Shown: one piece after another, positions 55,309-57,602 of the stretch
How positions within the stretch are numbered: the stretch's first letter is position 1
Layout of the letters: the number at the start of each line of letters is the position of its first letter
Source: Flavobacteriaceae bacterium
GTDB lineage: Bacteria > Bacteroidota > Bacteroidia > Flavobacteriales > Flavobacteriaceae
Direction of reading: 5' to 3'
DNA: 57,602 bases
Assembly (NCBI GenBank): GCA_025800395.1
Contig: JAOXRU010000007.1
Coordinates: 1 to 57,602 of the forward strand
Translations under genes and position numbers: made by a program
Notes under the pieces: model-generated
Databases searched by the model: none
The model's input: the letters and a program-made list of their open reading frames with translations, nothing else
Told to the model about the DNA's origin: nothing

Positions 55309-55866
55309 ATGGAAATACTTAAAGAGCCTTGGCCGTGGTATGTAAGTGGTCCTTTGCTATCGATGGTGATGTTTTTGTTGTTGTTTTTTAATAAACGCCT
55401 AGGTATGGCATCAAATCTACGGGCTTTGTGCGCTATAGGGGGAGCTGGAAGAATAAGTCCTTTTTTTAAATACAATTGGCGTAGTGGATTTTGGAATTTA
55501 ATTGTCATCACAGGTGTAGTGGTCGGAGGTGTTATAGCCATTCAATTGATGGCTGGTGATCATCCTGTAGGTTTGAGTGAAGCTACCATATTGGATTTGG
55601 AGGATAAAGGCTTTACTGCTGTAGGATTGCATCTATTGCCTGAAGAAATATTTAGTTGGGAAATGGCATTAGAGCCAAAAAGACTGCTATTGCTCTTGGG
55701 TGGTGGGTTTTTGGTGGGTTTTGGTGCGCGTTATGCACATGGTTGTACCACAGGACATGCTATTAGTGGCTTGAGCAATTTGCAAATTCCGTCTATCTTA
55801 TCTGTATTTGGTTTTTTGATTGGCGGTATCGTTTCTGCTTGGCTTATATTACCCTATTTACTTTAA
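55309..55866 (+). CDS. YeeE/YedE-family (sulfur transport) membrane protein, first half
   Basis: A 185-residue membrane protein with about five helices. Hallmarks are LCAIGGAGRISPFFKYNWRSGFWNLIVITG near residue 42 and, near 140, VGFGARYAHGCTTGHAISGLSNLQIPS, with the conserved Cys of YeeE/TsuA-type thiosulfate or sulfur carriers (C..GH...G). Together with the following 137-residue protein it makes the split two-gene version (PmpA/PmpB-like). Its usual partners, persulfide dioxygenase or rhodanese, are not adjacent. Confidence 0.88.
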   Translation: MEILKEPWPWYVSGPLLSMVMFLLLFFNKRLGMASNLRALCAIGGAGRISPFFKYNWRSGFWNLIVITGVVVGGVIAIQLMAGDHPVGLSEATILDLEDKGFTAVGLHLLPEEIFSWEMALEPKRLLLLLGGGFLVGFGARYAHGCTTGHAISGLSNLQIPSILSVFGFLIGGIVSAWLILPYLL

Positions 55867-55885
55867 TTTAAATTTCTATTGACTT

Positions 55886-56299
55886 ATGAAAACATTAAAA
55901 TATCTATTGATAGGCATTTTCTTTGGAATCGTTCTGGTAAAAGCAGAGGTGGTTTCTTGGTACCGAATCTATGAAATGTTTCGTTTACAATCTTGGTATA
56001 TGTTTGGAGTTGTTGGGTCGGCAGTGGTCACTGGGATCATTGGAATACAAGTGATAAAAAGTTTTAAGATGCGAAATTTCTATGGAGAACCTTATCATAT
56101 AGAGGTTCGCCCAAAGGGCTTTAGTCGGTATTTGTATGGCGGAATTATTTTTGGCCTTGGTTGGGCTATGGTAGGGGCTTGTCCTGGTCCTATGTTTGCT
56201 TTGGTAGGTACGGGGTATTGGGCTGTCTTTTTGGTGATTGTAGGTGCTTTGTTGGGAACATTTGTTTATGGATTGTTGCGAAAAGTACTGCCACATTAA
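55886..56299 (+). CDS. YeeE/YedE-family (DUF6691) membrane protein, second half
   Basis: A 137-residue membrane protein with four helices: MKTLKYLLIGIFFGIVLVKAEVVSWYRIYEMFR, LQSWYMFGVVGSAVVTGIIGIQ, then GGIIFGLGWAMVGACPGPMFALVGTG near residue 85. The Cys in GACPGP is the conserved residue of this half. DUF6691 members lie directly downstream of YeeE halves, as here (19-base gap). Likely joint function: uptake of a reduced sulfur species. Confidence 0.9.
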   Translation: MKTLKYLLIGIFFGIVLVKAEVVSWYRIYEMFRLQSWYMFGVVGSAVVTGIIGIQVIKSFKMRNFYGEPYHIEVRPKGFSRYLYGGIIFGLGWAMVGACPGPMFALVGTGYWAVFLVIVGALLGTFVYGLLRKVLPH

Positions 56300-56341
56300 A
56301 CAAGGGAATAATATATATCGAACTCACGTTAAAATAATTCC

Positions 56342-56349
56342 TATATTTG
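56342..56349 (+). promoter_or_regulatory. -7 box of the structured leader
   Basis: TATATTTG matches TAnnTTTG. The start of transcription expected 5-7 bases later coincides with the 5' end of the outer stem at 56356. There is no TTG at the -33 position. Confidence 0.5.
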
Positions 56350-56355
56350 TTGACA

Positions 56356-56481
56356 TACATCAAGAGTCTTTAAATAGACAGCAACAGAGTTTCCACACCA
56401 CTGTGCTAAAGTGATGCGCCTTGACCGAGGAAAATTGTAGGAACCCTATCATTTTAAAGCTTAGCGTAATTTCTTGATGTG
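56356..56481 (+). ncRNA. candidate structured RNA leader (riboswitch-like) of the 95-aa gene
   Basis: A closing stem joins TACATCAAG (56356-56364) and CTTGATGTG (56473-56481), nine pairs with one G-U. Inside are GTCT/AGAC (56366-56369, 56376-56379), ACAG/CTGT (56384-56387, 56401-56404), and GCTAA/TTAGC (56405-56409, 56461-56465), which encloses CCTT/GAGG (56419-56430) and GTAGG/CCTAT (56437-56449). The arrangement is free of crossings. Short strings AAGAG, AGCAAC and GTGCTAA appear in the order found in SAM-I-type riboswitches, but the P2 kink-turn motif and a proper P4 are absent, so class membership is not claimed. It ends 30 bases before an ATG. Confidence 0.5.
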
Positions 56482-56511
56482 AAATATTTAATTAATTTAA
56501 ATTTTTACAAA

Positions 56512-56799
56512 ATGAAAAATGCATTTTTAGATCAAAAGAGAAAAGAGTTTTTAATTGAATTTAAGCCAAAATCGGATTATGAACTGGTAAATTGTTTTAA
56601 CAGAGAAACCTCACATCGCGGTTGGACAGGTGTTCGTGGGGTCTATATACTAGCATTAATGGAAGCTATTAGGAGCAGAAATATTGATGTTTTTGCTATA
56701 GAAAGCAAGGATGAAATTCAATTAAAACATCCTGTTTATTTAGATGTTAGCGATGGGGAAAAAACTTTAGTACCAATATTAGATCTCAAAGAAAGGTAA
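56512..56799 (+). CDS. conserved-looking small protein of unknown function
   Basis: A 95-residue soluble protein from ATG 56512 (MKNAFLDQKRKEFLIEFKPKSDYELVNCFNRE). An in-frame Met 33 bases upstream is rejected because it would lie inside AT-rich leader sequence. The core SHRGWTGVRGVYILALMEAIRSRNIDVFAIES looks like a helical core conserved among small Bacteroidota hypothetical proteins, but I cannot name a family. Two basic/acidic ends flank it; there is no signal peptide. It has a structured leader of about 150 bases and a strong terminator, so it is its own transcription unit. Confidence 0.7.
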   Translation: MKNAFLDQKRKEFLIEFKPKSDYELVNCFNRETSHRGWTGVRGVYILALMEAIRSRNIDVFAIESKDEIQLKHPVYLDVSDGEKTLVPILDLKER

Positions 56800-56816
56800 T
56801 TGTTGTTTCTGTAATG

Positions 56817-56853
56817 AAAAAACCACTCATTCCATAGAATGAGTGGTTTTTTT
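56817..56853. terminator. bidirectional terminator between the small gene and htpG
   Basis: A6-CCACTCATTC, loop CATA, GAATGAGTGG-T7: a ten-pair perfect stem usable on both strands. Confidence 0.9.
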
Positions 56854-56878
56854 ATAAGCGGAAATCCTATACTGATTG

Positions 56879-57602
56879 CTACTTTATCATATCATAACTA
56901 CGTTTGATAAAACTCGTAAGTGCTTCGCCTTTGAGTAAGCCCTGAGACAATTGTGCTAAGTCTAAGGCTTGGGCAATAAGTTTCTCTTGTTTTTTGCGGG
57001 TTTTGGTGGTGCGAATCTGCTCAACTAGGGCATGATTGGTGTTGACTACCAAATTGTACATATCTGGCATATTTCCCATACCAAACATTCCGCCACCTGT
57101 TTGTTGCATCTCCTTCATACGACGCATAAACTCGGGTTGGGTAATGATAAATGGAGCGGCCTCAGAGTCTCTAGCTTCTAATTGAACTGTGAATTTGTCT
57201 GTAGGAATAACCTCCGTTAATAAAGTTTGAAGACCTTCTTTTTCTTCCTCGTTGAGCTTAGAAATGGCTTCTTCTTCTTTTTTAATAAGATTGTCTATAT
57301 GGTCTGCATCTACACGAACAAAACTTAAATTCTCTTCTGTTGTTTCTAGCTTTTGAATAAGGTGGCTCACAATTGGAGAATCTAAGAGTAATACTTCGTA
57401 TCCTTTGTCCTTGGCTTCTGTAATATAACTGTGTTGTGCCTCGGTATTGCTAGCATATAGAACAACTAGTTTGTCGTCTTTATCGGTTTGTGCATCCTTA
57501 ATTTTTTCTTTTAATTCCTCAAAAGTAAAATAAGTACCATCTACAGTTGGATACAGCGCAAATTGTTTTGCTTTATCGAAGAATTTTTCTTCGGATAACA
57601 TG
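56879..57602 (-). CDS. htpG: molecular chaperone HtpG (Hsp90), C-terminal part, cut by window edge
   Basis: About 241 codons of the minus-strand gene, running off the right end. The sequence is the middle/C-terminal region of bacterial Hsp90: SEEKFFDKAKQFALYPTVDGTYFTFEELKEKI, then the dimerisation part with FIITQPEFMRRMKEMQQTGGGMFGMGNMPDMYNLVVNTNHALV, and the end GLLKGEALTSFIKRSYDMIK. Full-length HtpG is about 625 residues, so the ATPase domain lies outside. The stop is at 56879-56881, just past the shared terminator. Confidence 0.93.
   Translation of the reverse strand, partial: MLSEEKFFDKAKQFALYPTVDGTYFTFEELKEKIKDAQTDKDDKLVVLYASNTEAQHSYITEAKDKGYEVLLLDSPIVSHLIQKLETTEENLSFVRVDADHIDNLIKKEEEAISKLNEEEKEGLQTLLTEVIPTDKFTVQLEARDSEAAPFIITQPEFMRRMKEMQQTGGGMFGMGNMPDMYNLVVNTNHALVEQIRTTKTRKKQEKLIAQALDLAQLSQGLLKGEALTSFIKRSYDMIK

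Noticed and set aside
56356-56481. Calling the leader a SAM-I riboswitch outright
   Set aside because: Three short strings agree in order, but the P2 GGGA/GAA kink-turn motif and P4 are not found. It is recorded as an unclassified candidate.

Overview
The window is chromosomal DNA of a member of the Bacteroidota, almost certainly a Flavobacteriaceae. The reasons are: TAnnTTTG -7 promoter boxes with a TTG about 19-20 bases upstream; a fused SecDF; an archaeal-type short ProS; a Rho with a long Asn/Gln-rich insert; type IX secretion (T9SS) type-B sorting domains; a SusC/SusD pair; a DUF4293 gene beside rho; and transposase remnants of families common in flavobacteria. Base composition is AT-rich and there is no rRNA, CRISPR array or intact prophage.

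Layout. 1-650 is an eroded mobile or accessory edge (IS4-like transposase tail, remnant of a possible HTH gene). 650-29480 is mainly housekeeping: typA, an erythromycin-esterase-like protein, gyrB, YiaA-like and helical-repeat proteins, two envelope proteins, mdh, secDF, a minus-strand run folE-cysS-yidD-lgt-DUF192-hydrolase, two tandem T9SS cargo proteins, an OmpP1/FadL porin, a strikingly low-complexity lipoprotein, and proS, tRNA-Glu and rpsT. 29540-29900 holds an ISAon1-type transposase remnant. 29930-31620 is the nitrogen module glnK-amtB with twin palindromes in front of it. 31750-44640 is again core: rho, DUF4293, truA-ABC exporter, a folP...cdaA operon facing it, a DoxX/thioredoxin/DUF6624 fusion with tpiA, and prmA-clpS. 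44641-55100 is the accessory island: an 850-base gene-free stretch, SusC, SusD, a purple-acid-phosphatase-like enzyme, a structured GC-rich intergenic element, a NagX-like acyltransferase and a Na+/solute symporter. 55300-56800 holds a split YeeE/YedE pair and a 95-aa orphan gene preceded by a highly structured leader. The window ends inside htpG.

How genes work together. The SusC/SusD/phosphatase/symporter/NagX set looks like a nutrient-scavenging locus, perhaps for a phosphorylated or amino-sugar-containing substrate (inference). glnK-amtB is an ammonium uptake and sensing pair. lgt, yidD and secDF serve envelope biogenesis. folE and folP are both folate-linked but lie in separate operons. 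The strongest candidates for undescribed biology are the multi-branched RNA-like leader at 56356-56481 and the paired CCCTA-N7-TAGGG sites before glnK. Everything here was read by eye; family names come from recognised motifs, not from a database search.
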